This document shows, piece by piece, positions 7,308 to 14,515 of a stretch of 20,992 nt of DNA. The stretch comes from CAZVWW01 sp964631265 (GTDB taxonomy: Bacteria > Thermotogota > Thermotogae > MWEM01), in assembly GCA_964631265.1 (NCBI GenBank), contig CAZVWW010000032.1, positions 1-20,992 of the forward strand, given 5' to 3'. The notes under the pieces were generated by a model. The model saw nothing but the letters and a program-made list of their open reading frames with translations, was not told where the DNA came from and searched no databases. Numbering within the stretch: the stretch's first letter is position 1; every line of letters begins with the position of its first letter. The position numbers were made by a program, and so were the translations under genes.

Positions 7308-10300
7308 TTGAAAAAGGCATTGTTTATTTTTATTCCCGTTGTTGCCTTTCTTCTTTTCACCGTTATTTCGTGCCAGTTCGGATTTGATTCACCAAATCCG
7401 CCTGTATTGAAAACACCGCAGGAAAGCGCAAAAAACGTTGAATTAACTCCTGATTTTGATTGGTCTTTTGAGGGGAAAGACGGGGGAGAAGATAAGCAGT
7501 ATCATTTAAAGATTTATGAGGTAACAACCGGGGGGACGGAACTAGTTTTAGAAGAGAAACAGATCGGCGGGTCAACTTACAGACCCGAAAAAGATTTATC
7601 ACCTTCAACTACTTATTCCTGGAAAGTCGGTTACACGAATAAAGACGGAGAGAATATCATGAGCCAGCAGGCGACTTTTACAACGAAATCCCTGCCGGAG
7701 CTTTTGTTGGATATTCCCGGAACAAGTGTTGAAGAAGGGGACACATTAACCATCGATCTGGACAGTTTCATATCCGGTCTGGATAATGCTGACCCGGACT
7801 ATTCTATCGTCCGTGGTCCCGGAAAAATGAAAGCCGATGGTTATTCATTCTCACCCGGTTTTGAGGATTCGGGATCCTATCTTGTTGAGATCAAGGCAAA
7901 GACAGAACACCGGGAGACCTCGAACGTCTTTGAAGTGGCGGTCCTGAATGTACATCGTCCTCCTGAGATCAAAACTCTTTCTGAATCCTACGAGATCAAA
8001 GAAGGCGAAAACTTCCGGTTAAACCTGAAGGATAAGATTGAGAGTCCGGATTCAACCAATCTACTCTTCCGGATTGTGGACGGTCCCGGGGTAATAAAAG
8101 ATGGCATCTACCAGTACGAACCGGACTTCGGAAGAGCCGGTAAGGAAAAGATCAGGATCCTGGTCGAAGACCCGGCAACAGAGGTCGGCGTGAATTTCCA
8201 TCTGAGTATCGCTGATGTCAACCGGTATCCGAGATATCAGACCATCCCTCTCCAGCAGATTCAGGAGGGTGAAAGTTTATCGCTTGATCTAAAAAAATAT
8301 GTGTCGGACCCGGATAATGATGACCTTTCTTTTCAGCTTTTATCAGAGCAGGGGACGATCAACGATGAAGGAATCTATACCTTTGAACCCGGTTTTGAGG
8401 ATTCGGGCGATTACATTGTCCGCTTTGAGGCTGATGACGGCAAACACAAGATTAAAGAAGATTTTGAAGTCACAGTTCAAAACAAAAACAGAAAACCCGA
8501 CGAAAACCCCAACGAAGCATTAGTTACCACGGTATCAGAGGGAGCGACACTTGATATCAACTTGAAAAAAGCATTCTCAGACCCGGACGGGGATGCCCTG
8601 GCGTTCAAACTTGTTTCCGGACCGGGAGCAATTAATGAAAAGGGGATCTATACATACAAGCCCGGATTCGATGAAGCGGGAAAAAAGGCCGTCGTTTTCA
8701 GTGTCCAGGATGGAAAAGACACCCTGGTTAAGGAATACACACTTGACGTAAGTGACGTCAACAGAGCGCCCACCCTGCGTCTGAAAGAAGCAGCATCAAA
8801 GACAACCGTTGACAGGACCGAAACAGACATCACATGGTCCGCATCGGATCCCGACAATGACACACTTTCCTATAATATCTATTTCGGAAAAGACCGGCCG
8901 CCCGAACTTGTGGAAAAGGCCTATGACAAGACTGAATGGTCCCCCGAAGACTCGGGGATAGCCGTAATCCCCGGAAAAACCTATTACTGGAAGATTACCG
9001 CGGAAGATACCGGAGACGAATCAGTTTCCTCCGATTTGAATGCTTACAGTATCATCAACAATCCACCATCCACACCCGTTGTTTTATCACCAAAGGATAA
9101 AGAAAAAGCGATGCCCAAAACACCGGTTCTGGAATGGAAAGCTTCGGATAAAGAAAATGATACCATTCTATATGATCTGTATTTCTCCAAAACGGCAACA
9201 GATCTGACCCTTTTAAAAAGTGATCTGAAGACAACCCGATTTTCCATCAACGCTCTTGAAACAGGCGAAGAGTATTTCTGGCAGGTTGTTGCAAAGGATA
9301 GTTTTGGCGGTAATGCCACTTCAGCAATCAGTCGTTTTGTGGTTAATCAACCACCCAAACCGCCTCAAAACCCCGGGATTTCGGACAACGCCACAGACGT
9401 TTCATTCGTTGGTCCGTTACTCGAATGGAACGAGCCGGAGAATCCGGATGATGATAAGATCGTGTATGACCTCTATATCGGCCAGTCCAAAGAGGATATG
9501 AAGCTTGTGGCCAGAGGACTTGACGAAAGCCGTTATGAAATCCCGGGATTATGTGGAAGCACCCGCTATTACTGGCAGCTTGTAGCAAGAGACGAGCTTG
9601 GCGCCGAGTCACAGAGCCCGGTATGGACCTTTGAGACGCAATACGGTCCCGGAGCTGTGGAATGGGTGTTTAAGACGAAGTACGATATCCGATCGAGCCC
9701 GGCTGTCGCTCCGGACGGAACCATTTACTTCGGTGCCGATGACGATTATCTATACGCCGTCAACAGAGACGGCAAGATGAAATGGAAGTTCAATGCGGGA
9801 AATGTCATATATCCTTCTCCCGCTATCGGGAAAGACGGAAGAATATATATTGCAGCAGGACATCAGTATATTTACGCCATTACTGAAAACGGTGAACTGG
9901 CCTGGAAACAGATCCTGCAGGGGAGCTGCTATTCCAGTCCGGCCATAGGCCCCGACGGGTCAGTTTATATCGGCGATTCAGAGGGTTATTTAAACGCCTA
10001 TTCAAACGAAGGGGAGCTGTTGTGGCGTTTTGAAACCCGGGATGAGATCCGATCGAGTCCGGCTGTCGGTTACTCCGGCACCATTTATGTAGGCTCCGAT
10101 GACGGCTCTTTATATGCTGTGTCACCTTCCGGAGAATTGAAATGGCAGTTTGAGTCCGATGGATTCATCCGATCGAGTCCGGCGTTAGACGAGGATGAGC
10201 AGGTTTATTTCGGTTCTTTTGACGGGCATCTGTATACCGTCAACAAAAACGGCGCTCTACTGTTCAAATACAGTGCCGGCTCCCAGTTAAGAGGCAGTCC

Positions 10301-10688
10301 TTCCGTCTATTACGATGGCACGGTCTATATCGGCGGCTTCGACGGAAAACTTCACGCCGTTGGCAGTGATGGAAAAGAGAAATGGGTATTCCGTGTCGAT
10401 GACGGGCCTTTCTGGTCTTCGAGTCCGGCAATAGGGGAAGACGGAACCGTCTACATCGGAACATGGGAAAACCGTGTGATTGCTGTAAACCCGGAGGGCC
10501 AACAGAAGTGGAACTTTGATGCCGGTAACTATATCCGATCCAGCCCGGTTATCGACGATGAGGGGATATTATACATCGGAACTTATGGCTCGAGACTTTA
10601 CGCCATCCGTTCAAACAGCACCGGTCTTTCAGATGATTCACCCTGGCCGATGTTCAGAAAAGACGCAAGACACACAGGAAGTCAGTAA
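7308..10688 (+). CDS. Large modular lipoprotein: FN3-like and cadherin/Ig-like domains plus eight-repeat PQQ-type beta-propeller
   Basis: 1126 residues, TTG start. A signal peptide (KK, then a hydrophobic stretch 4-20) ends in a lipobox with C22 (VISC), so it should be a membrane-anchored lipoprotein facing outward. Modules: an FN3-like domain (about 31-126); four repeats of about 90 residues (130-217, 218-307, 308-397, 398-487) with cadherin/Ig-like signatures such as EGxxLxxDL, SDPDxD, GIYxYxPGF and DVNR; three FN3-like domains (about 490-778) each with a YYW or YFW core; and eight propeller repeats (784-1102) of the W-x-F...SSPAI...DGTVYIGS..G.LYAV type. The C-terminus has WPMFRKDARHTG, which in PQQ-like proteins usually opens the propeller. 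No PQQ-ligating or dehydrogenase residues were recognised, so the propeller is probably a binding scaffold. It is monocistronic, with its own terminator. Ligand unknown. Confidence 0.92.
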   Translation: MKKALFIFIPVVAFLLFTVISCQFGFDSPNPPVLKTPQESAKNVELTPDFDWSFEGKDGGEDKQYHLKIYEVTTGGTELVLEEKQIGGSTYRPEKDLSPSTTYSWKVGYTNKDGENIMSQQATFTTKSLPELLLDIPGTSVEEGDTLTIDLDSFISGLDNADPDYSIVRGPGKMKADGYSFSPGFEDSGSYLVEIKAKTEHRETSNVFEVAVLNVHRPPEIKTLSESYEIKEGENFRLNLKDKIESPDSTNLLFRIVDGPGVIKDGIYQYEPDFGRAGKEKIRILVEDPATEVGVNFHLSIADVNRYPRYQTIPLQQIQEGESLSLDLKKYVSDPDNDDLSFQLLSEQGTINDEGIYTFEPGFEDSGDYIVRFEADDGKHKIKEDFEVTVQNKNRKPDENPNEALVTTVSEGATLDINLKKAFSDPDGDALAFKLVSGPGAINEKGIYTYKPGFDEAGKKAVVFSVQDGKDTLVKEYTLDVSDVNRAPTLRLKEAASKTTVDRTETDITWSASDPDNDTLSYNIYFGKDRPPELVEKAYDKTEWSPEDSGIAVIPGKTYYWKITAEDTGDESVSSDLNAYSIINNPPSTPVVLSPKDKEKAMPKTPVLEWKASDKENDTILYDLYFSKTATDLTLLKSDLKTTRFSINALETGEEYFWQVVAKDSFGGNATSAISRFVVNQPPKPPQNPGISDNATDVSFVGPLLEWNEPENPDDDKIVYDLYIGQSKEDMKLVARGLDESRYEIPGLCGSTRYYWQLVARDELGAESQSPVWTFETQYGPGAVEWVFKTKYDIRSSPAVAPDGTIYFGADDDYLYAVNRDGKMKWKFNAGNVIYPSPAIGKDGRIYIAAGHQYIYAITENGELAWKQILQGSCYSSPAIGPDGSVYIGDSEGYLNAYSNEGELLWRFETRDEIRSSPAVGYSGTIYVGSDDGSLYAVSPSGELKWQFESDGFIRSSPALDEDEQVYFGSFDGHLYTVNKNGALLFKYSAGSQLRGSPSVYYDGTVYIGGFDGKLHAVGSDGKEKWVFRVDDGPFWSSSPAIGEDGTVYIGTWENRVIAVNPEGQQKWNFDAGNYIRSSPVIDDEGILYIGTYGSRLYAIRSNSTGLSDDSPWPMFRKDARHTGSQ
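9687..10543 (+). repeat. Near-identical DNA blocks within propeller repeats
   Basis: Four of the eight propeller repeats share the string ATCCGATC followed by GAG or CAG and CCCGG/TCCGG, at 9687, 10047, 10167 and 10533, encoding I-R-S-S-P. The nucleotide match at synonymous positions suggests recent duplication or gene conversion between repeats, not only protein-level conservation. Confidence 0.6.
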
Positions 10689-10720
10689 CAGGAGGATAGA
10701 GGGGGGTAACGTAACAATTA

Positions 10721-10753
10721 GGGTCCGGTTTATGAACCGGACCCGCTTTTTTT
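10721..10753 (+). terminator. Rho-independent terminator of the lipoprotein gene
   Basis: Perfect 10-base stem GGGTCCGGTT / AACCGGACCC with a TATG loop, followed after GC by seven T (10747-10753), 32 bases past the lipoprotein stop. On the other strand the stem is followed only by a poor T-run, so it may stop the convergent leftward operon less well. Confidence 0.93.
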
Positions 10754-10754
10754 A

Positions 10755-11237
10755 CTAATCCTGAAAATCAGCCTTCCTTCTGTATATGTCCCGGACAACA
10801 ATCAGAAAAAGAACCGCCAGAACAATCACACCGCCCAGGACGCCCATCTTCCGCTCGACGAGGAAATAGACGGGAACTGAAAGCGGCATCCAGAAAAGGA
10901 CTGTGAACAGCAATCCCAGCGCTGGATTCATTTTTTTGTTTGCGAAGATAATTGATTCAACCCCACCGCTGATCATTGAAACGGAGATGAAGACCATAAA
11001 GAGTTCAATGGTCTCGGGGACCCAGGTTCTGCTGAAAACAATCATGATGAGCAGCATGAACAGCACATCCAGTGCAATCAACGCCTCTTTGGAAAGGTCG
11101 TCTGCACGGAAGACGCCCAGTAATCCCAGCGCAATTCCCCCGATGATAACTCCCGAGATGTACAGGGGAAAACTGAATATGATAAACGAGAGGACAACGG
11201 TTAAGATACCGCCTGCCGCTATGATTATCTTTGTCAT
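10755..11237 (-). CDS. Small multi-pass membrane protein of unknown function
   Basis: 160 residues, very hydrophobic, with five to six likely membrane helices (roughly 3-22, 24-41, 51-68, 76-95, 106-124, 130-149), short loops and a basic C-terminal tail (RDIYRRKADFQD). The repeating glycine-rich helix pairs (SGVIIGGIALGLLGVF) are loosely like HdeD/DUF308 small membrane proteins, but I cannot assign it to a family. Start: a GTG at 11273 has no SD; the ATG at 11237 has a GGGAGGT SD 5 bases upstream and is preferred. It is the last gene of the leftward operon, convergent with the lipoprotein, its TAG stop lying one base past that gene's terminator T-run. If the assembly gap is false it begins 54 bases after the RNase H stop. 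Confidence 0.75.
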   Translation of the reverse strand: MTKIIIAAGGILTVVLSFIIFSFPLYISGVIIGGIALGLLGVFRADDLSKEALIALDVLFMLLIMIVFSRTWVPETIELFMVFISVSMISGGVESIIFANKKMNPALGLLFTVLFWMPLSVPVYFLVERKMGVLGGVIVLAVLFLIVVRDIYRRKADFQD

Positions 11238-11242
11238 TATCA

Positions 11243-11249
11243 ACCTCCC
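11243..11249 (-). promoter_or_regulatory. Ribosome binding site fixing the membrane-protein start
   Basis: GGGAGGT on the minus strand, 5 bases before the ATG at 11237; it rules out the upstream GTG at 11273. Confidence 0.75.
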
Positions 11250-11291
11250 TGATTCTAAAGATTCGGAAAACACCCTGAGAGGGCGTTTGGT

Positions 11292-11346
11292 TCATTCTCC
11301 GAAAGGCGTTGACTCAAGGCTGAAGGCTCCTTCTTTAGCCAGGTTA
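11292..11346. repeat. 55-base direct repeat, copy 1 (contig end)
   Basis: Identical over 55 bases to 11447-11501 and ending exactly at the N run. It repeats the last codons and stop of the RNase H gene. Most likely a contig-end overlap, not a genomic repeat. Confidence 0.95.
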
Positions 11347-11446
11347 NNNNNNNNNNNNNNNNNNNNNNNNNNNNNNNNNNNNNNNNNNNNNNNNNNNNNN
11401 NNNNNNNNNNNNNNNNNNNNNNNNNNNNNNNNNNNNNNNNNNNNNN
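11347..11446. other. Assembly gap (100 N)
   Basis: Exactly 100 N, the usual scaffolding placeholder. Both sides carry the same 55 bases, which means the contigs probably overlap and no sequence is missing; collapsing one repeat and the N removes 155 positions and leaves the RNase H gene intact. Confidence 0.97.
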
Positions 11447-11501
11447 TCATTCTCCGAAAGGCGTTGACTCAAGGCTGAAGGCTCCTTCTTTAGCCAGGTT
11501 A
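11447..11501. repeat. 55-base direct repeat, copy 2 (contig end)
   Basis: Matches 11292-11346 base for base. This copy is the true 3' end of the RNase H gene, including its TGA stop at 11447-11449. Confidence 0.95.
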
Positions 11502-12154
11502 TCAGCCATGTCGTTGTATCTGTCCCCGGAGTGCGCCGCCACTTTTACCCATTTGATCGTGATATCGACCTGTTGCATGATGTCCCGGTACTTTCTTGTC
11601 ACGGGATTGTTGGTCTTCCATTGTCCCCTGGCCCACTCTGCGATCCCGTTGTAGTCATAAAAAACGGTGATGGACTCCAGGTCTTTCTTACGACACCACT
11701 TCAGGACCTCAAGAACAGCCTGCAGCTCGCCGGTTACCTGTCTCATGGACGTTGTCTGCTCCGTATCCGCCACTCTTCCCGAGAGTCTGCCAACGATTCT
11801 TGAGTCTTTAATGATCACCGCACCAAACCCGATTCTGCCTTCTATAAAACTCCCGTCAACGTAGGCCAGAAAACCGTTTTTTTTCACAGAGCGGGTTTTT
11901 TTTCCGGTTAGCAGCTCTTCAAGAAAATCCGCTACCGGCTGATCCAGCCCCTTGGTTTGTAACTTAAAGCGGTCTCTTTTCGGGCTGTAATAGAGATTGA
12001 ATTTTCCCCTATTTCTGCCGTTTTGATCAAATACGCTGACACTCAACAGATAATCCCTGAAAAATTCCTGATTCAGGATCCAGCCCTTTTTCTCCCTGGC
12101 AGAACCTGCCAGCTCAGAGAATTTTTCCTCCAGTTTATGCTGATACTTGTACAT
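11447..12154 (-). CDS. Ribonuclease H (type 1 fold) with extra N-terminal region
   Basis: Cleaves the RNA strand of RNA-DNA hybrids. 235 residues: about 95 N-terminal residues of unknown type, then an RNase H domain. The four acidic catalytic residues are visible: D100 (AYVDGS), E143 (TGELQA), D167 (FYDYNG) and D218 (MADNLAK), with H208 in AAHSGDRYND. The N-terminal part has an LYYSPKRDRFKL segment and does not look like the caulimovirus/viroplasmin or RNase HIII hybrid-binding domain; it could serve substrate binding. The ATG at 12154 is three bases after the malG-like stop and has only a weak SD, so translational coupling is likely. Its 3' end touches the assembly gap but the reading frame is closed by a normal TGA, so it is complete. 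Confidence 0.88.
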   Translation of the reverse strand: MYKYQHKLEEKFSELAGSAREKKGWILNQEFFRDYLLSVSVFDQNGRNRGKFNLYYSPKRDRFKLQTKGLDQPVADFLEELLTGKKTRSVKKNGFLAYVDGSFIEGRIGFGAVIIKDSRIVGRLSGRVADTEQTTSMRQVTGELQAVLEVLKWCRKKDLESITVFYDYNGIAEWARGQWKTNNPVTRKYRDIMQQVDITIKWVKVAAHSGDRYNDMADNLAKEGAFSLESTPFGE

Positions 12155-12157
12155 GCA

Positions 12158-14500
12158 TCACTTCAATCCCGTTCTCGCAATCCCCTGTATGAAGTACTTC
12201 TGAACAAAGAGGAAGAGAATGACAACCGGCAGCATTGAGAATGTGGAGGCTGCCATCAGCTGATTGAACATGGTCCCGACATCAGAACGGAAATTCGCAA
12301 GACCGACCGGCAGGGTTCTGACTTCCGGACTCTTCGTCACGATCAGGACCCAGAGGAAGGCATTCCAGCTTCCGATGAATTTGAGCAAAGAGCCCGTTAT
12401 AATAACCGGCTTTGAGAGCGGAACCATGACCTTCCACAAAAAGCCCCATTTGGATATGCCGTCAATCCTCCCCGCATCGTAGAGTTCATCGGGAATTGAC
12501 ATAAAGTGTTGCCGGATCAGGAATATGACAAAGACACTCACCGTCCAGGGGACGATCAGGGCAAGATAGGTGTCAATCCAGCCGAAGGCTGAGAGTGTAA
12601 TGTAGTTCGGAACAAGCAGCACCTCGCCGGGGACCATCATCGTTGCCAGGAACGTCATAAAGATAAAGTTTTTCCCGAAGAATTTCAGTTTTGAGAACGC
12701 AAAAGCCGCCATTGAGGCAAAGACGATATCCAGAAGTGTCGTGACCAAAGCAACAAAAACGGTGTTGAAATAATAATAACCAAAGTATTTACCAGCCTTC
12801 CAGGCGTTGACGTAGTTCTGAAAGACATTGGCAAGCATCTGCATGGCGGTGTAATCAACTTCCAATGCCGGCTCCTCGTCCCAGAACCAGATGGGGTTGA
12901 TTCCCTCAAGCTCGACCTCTATAGAACGAAGGTTCTTGTATCTCACACTCTTCACAATTTCAGGCGCCTCGACTAACGCCATCTCCGAGTAGCTTCTTGA
13001 AAAGAGATTCGTATAGTATTTGGAGAAGGTATCCATCTCATATCGTTGATCGATGAGTCTGTAAATGGTCTCTTCGTTGAGACCTTCCTTTTTAAGGATC
13101 GAAAGCGTCCTGTTGATGTTATCTAACAGTATCTTTTTCTGTGTTTCGGGAAGAAGTGAGCTTTCGATCATACTGTTGACTGATTGCCCGTTTCTGAGAT
13201 TTTCTCTTATATCATCCCTGAGGTTCGTATTTTCAACGAGGGCTGTATCAAGGTTGTTGGAGATGGTCTTAATGCTGGCAAGCGCTTTTGCAATGCCTTC
13301 TTTTGAAACACCGGCTTCGGCCAGCTCGTCCTCATATCTTTGATCCAGTTCTCTGAAAAGGAGGTTGGTACTCTTTTCAAAATTCCTGTGAATGACTTTT
13401 TCGACAAGGTCTTTTTCCTGTGCACTAAAAGAGGACTCCTCTATCTTTTCGAGCACATCGCGCTTGACATCCTCTTTGTCTTTGAAGCGCATGACAAGCT
13501 GAGTCTCAGTCAACTCGCTGACCTGCAACGCCTCATAAAAGCTGTAAATGTCTTTTCCAAGGCGGACGGTGTTCATATTGGCGTTCAAAGGCAATATGAT
13601 ATTTTTGTTGATCAGACGTAGAACAGCATTTTCCCTGAAATCAACCGGCGGAGGACCGAAACTGAATATAGCGTTCATTTTCGAATGCAGTTCTGCAATT
13701 TCTGCTATGCTTAAAATACTTTCCCCCTTTTCAAAATCATTCAGGAAAACCTTCATCCTGCCGATCTTTGTATCGATTGTGTTTAAAACCCTTTCAGCGT
13801 ATTCCTTTGTCCGGAGTCTCTTCGTCTTTTCTTCAGCTGACTCTCCGGCGTCCTCTGAGAAACTGCTGTGATTGAGTAGTTTTTCCTTGTTTTCTTCTCT
13901 GAATGCATTCACAGCCTCCATGGTCTCGTCAAGCGCTCCGGTTATATTTCGCCTTGAAAGTGGACTGTCCGGCTTATAATACAGATAATTCATAATCGCG
14001 TTCAATCTCAGTACAGGATCCTCTATCATCTGCATGTTTGAAATGGTTTCTGTTAATTCCGGGGGAAGCGGTGAGATCTCATCAAGTATATCCTGCATTC
14101 TTCCGGCATCCTCTGCACTCATTTCCTTTGTATAGTCAACACGGTTACCATTTGCACTCAGGTCAAGCATTAACTCTCCTCTGTATGGAGGATCATCGTT
14201 GATGGTGTATATCAGTGGTGTTTCTCCAGAACTCTGTGATTGAATGATGGTGTTGAGATTGAAAAATTCCTCGATTGTCAACGATGAAAAATCAATTGAC
14301 ACCCCTTCTGATCTTACCAGTTTGAGGTTCAGTTCCCTGTGCAGGCTAAAGGCATCACTGGTCCACCGTGGTGGCCAGGCCTCAACCTCTCCGTTGAGTT
14401 TGAAAGAGGTCATGATCATCCAGGCAAACGGCATCAGCATGAGCAGAACGCCAAGGAGTACGATGAGATAGATGATTCCTCTAAAAAAAGTCTTTTTCAA
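12158..14500 (-). CDS. Sugar ABC transporter permease, MalG type, with ~500-residue insert
   Basis: About 780 residues, where MalG-type permeases are normally about 280. Residues about 8-40 give the first membrane helix and TSFKLNG; residues from about 550 (FQNYVNAW) to the end give the rest of a standard MalG, including the EAA loop DELYDAGRIDG...PLSKP that docks the ATPase and the C-terminal ARTGLK. Between them, at 12854-14362, lies a roughly 500-residue, highly charged and mostly helical insert without membrane segments, in the outward-facing loop after helix 1. I found no known domain in it. It follows the MalF-type gene directly. Start: the TTG at 14509 abuts the GAGGGG SD; the TTG at 14500 is 9 bases from it and is preferred. 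No binding protein or ATPase gene is nearby. Confidence 0.9.
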   Translation of the reverse strand: MKKTFFRGIIYLIVLLGVLLMLMPFAWMIMTSFKLNGEVEAWPPRWTSDAFSLHRELNLKLVRSEGVSIDFSSLTIEEFFNLNTIIQSQSSGETPLIYTINDDPPYRGELMLDLSANGNRVDYTKEMSAEDAGRMQDILDEISPLPPELTETISNMQMIEDPVLRLNAIMNYLYYKPDSPLSRRNITGALDETMEAVNAFREENKEKLLNHSSFSEDAGESAEEKTKRLRTKEYAERVLNTIDTKIGRMKVFLNDFEKGESILSIAEIAELHSKMNAIFSFGPPPVDFRENAVLRLINKNIILPLNANMNTVRLGKDIYSFYEALQVSELTETQLVMRFKDKEDVKRDVLEKIEESSFSAQEKDLVEKVIHRNFEKSTNLLFRELDQRYEDELAEAGVSKEGIAKALASIKTISNNLDTALVENTNLRDDIRENLRNGQSVNSMIESSLLPETQKKILLDNINRTLSILKKEGLNEETIYRLIDQRYEMDTFSKYYTNLFSRSYSEMALVEAPEIVKSVRYKNLRSIEVELEGINPIWFWDEEPALEVDYTAMQMLANVFQNYVNAWKAGKYFGYYYFNTVFVALVTTLLDIVFASMAAFAFSKLKFFGKNFIFMTFLATMMVPGEVLLVPNYITLSAFGWIDTYLALIVPWTVSVFVIFLIRQHFMSIPDELYDAGRIDGISKWGFLWKVMVPLSKPVIITGSLLKFIGSWNAFLWVLIVTKSPEVRTLPVGLANFRSDVGTMFNQLMAASTFSMLPVVILFLFVQKYFIQGIARTGLK

Positions 14501-14509
14501 CTGGATCAA

Positions 14510-14515
14510 CCCCTC
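14510..14515 (-). promoter_or_regulatory. Ribosome binding site favouring the second TTG of the MalG-type gene
   Basis: GAGGGG on the minus strand, partly inside the MalF-type stop region. It touches the TTG at 14509 and is 9 bases from the TTG at 14500. Confidence 0.55.

Noticed and set aside
7308..10688. PQQ-dependent dehydrogenase
   Set aside because: The propeller repeats are PQQ-like, but no cofactor- or calcium-ligand pattern of the dehydrogenases was recognised, and the Ig-like stalk and lipobox fit a binding protein better.
11292..11346. Truncated second RNase H gene or pseudogene
   Set aside because: It is base-identical to the real gene end and stops exactly at the N run, as expected of a contig overlap.
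10903..11478. Plus-strand open frame across the N run
   Set aside because: It survives only because N codons are not stops; it is antisense to the membrane-protein and RNase H genes.
12158..14500. Possible gene fusion or chimeric assembly creating the oversized MalG-type gene
   Set aside because: The frame is open throughout, composition looks uniform, and the first helix and the core join at the place expected for one permease. An insert is the simpler reading, though read mapping was not possible.
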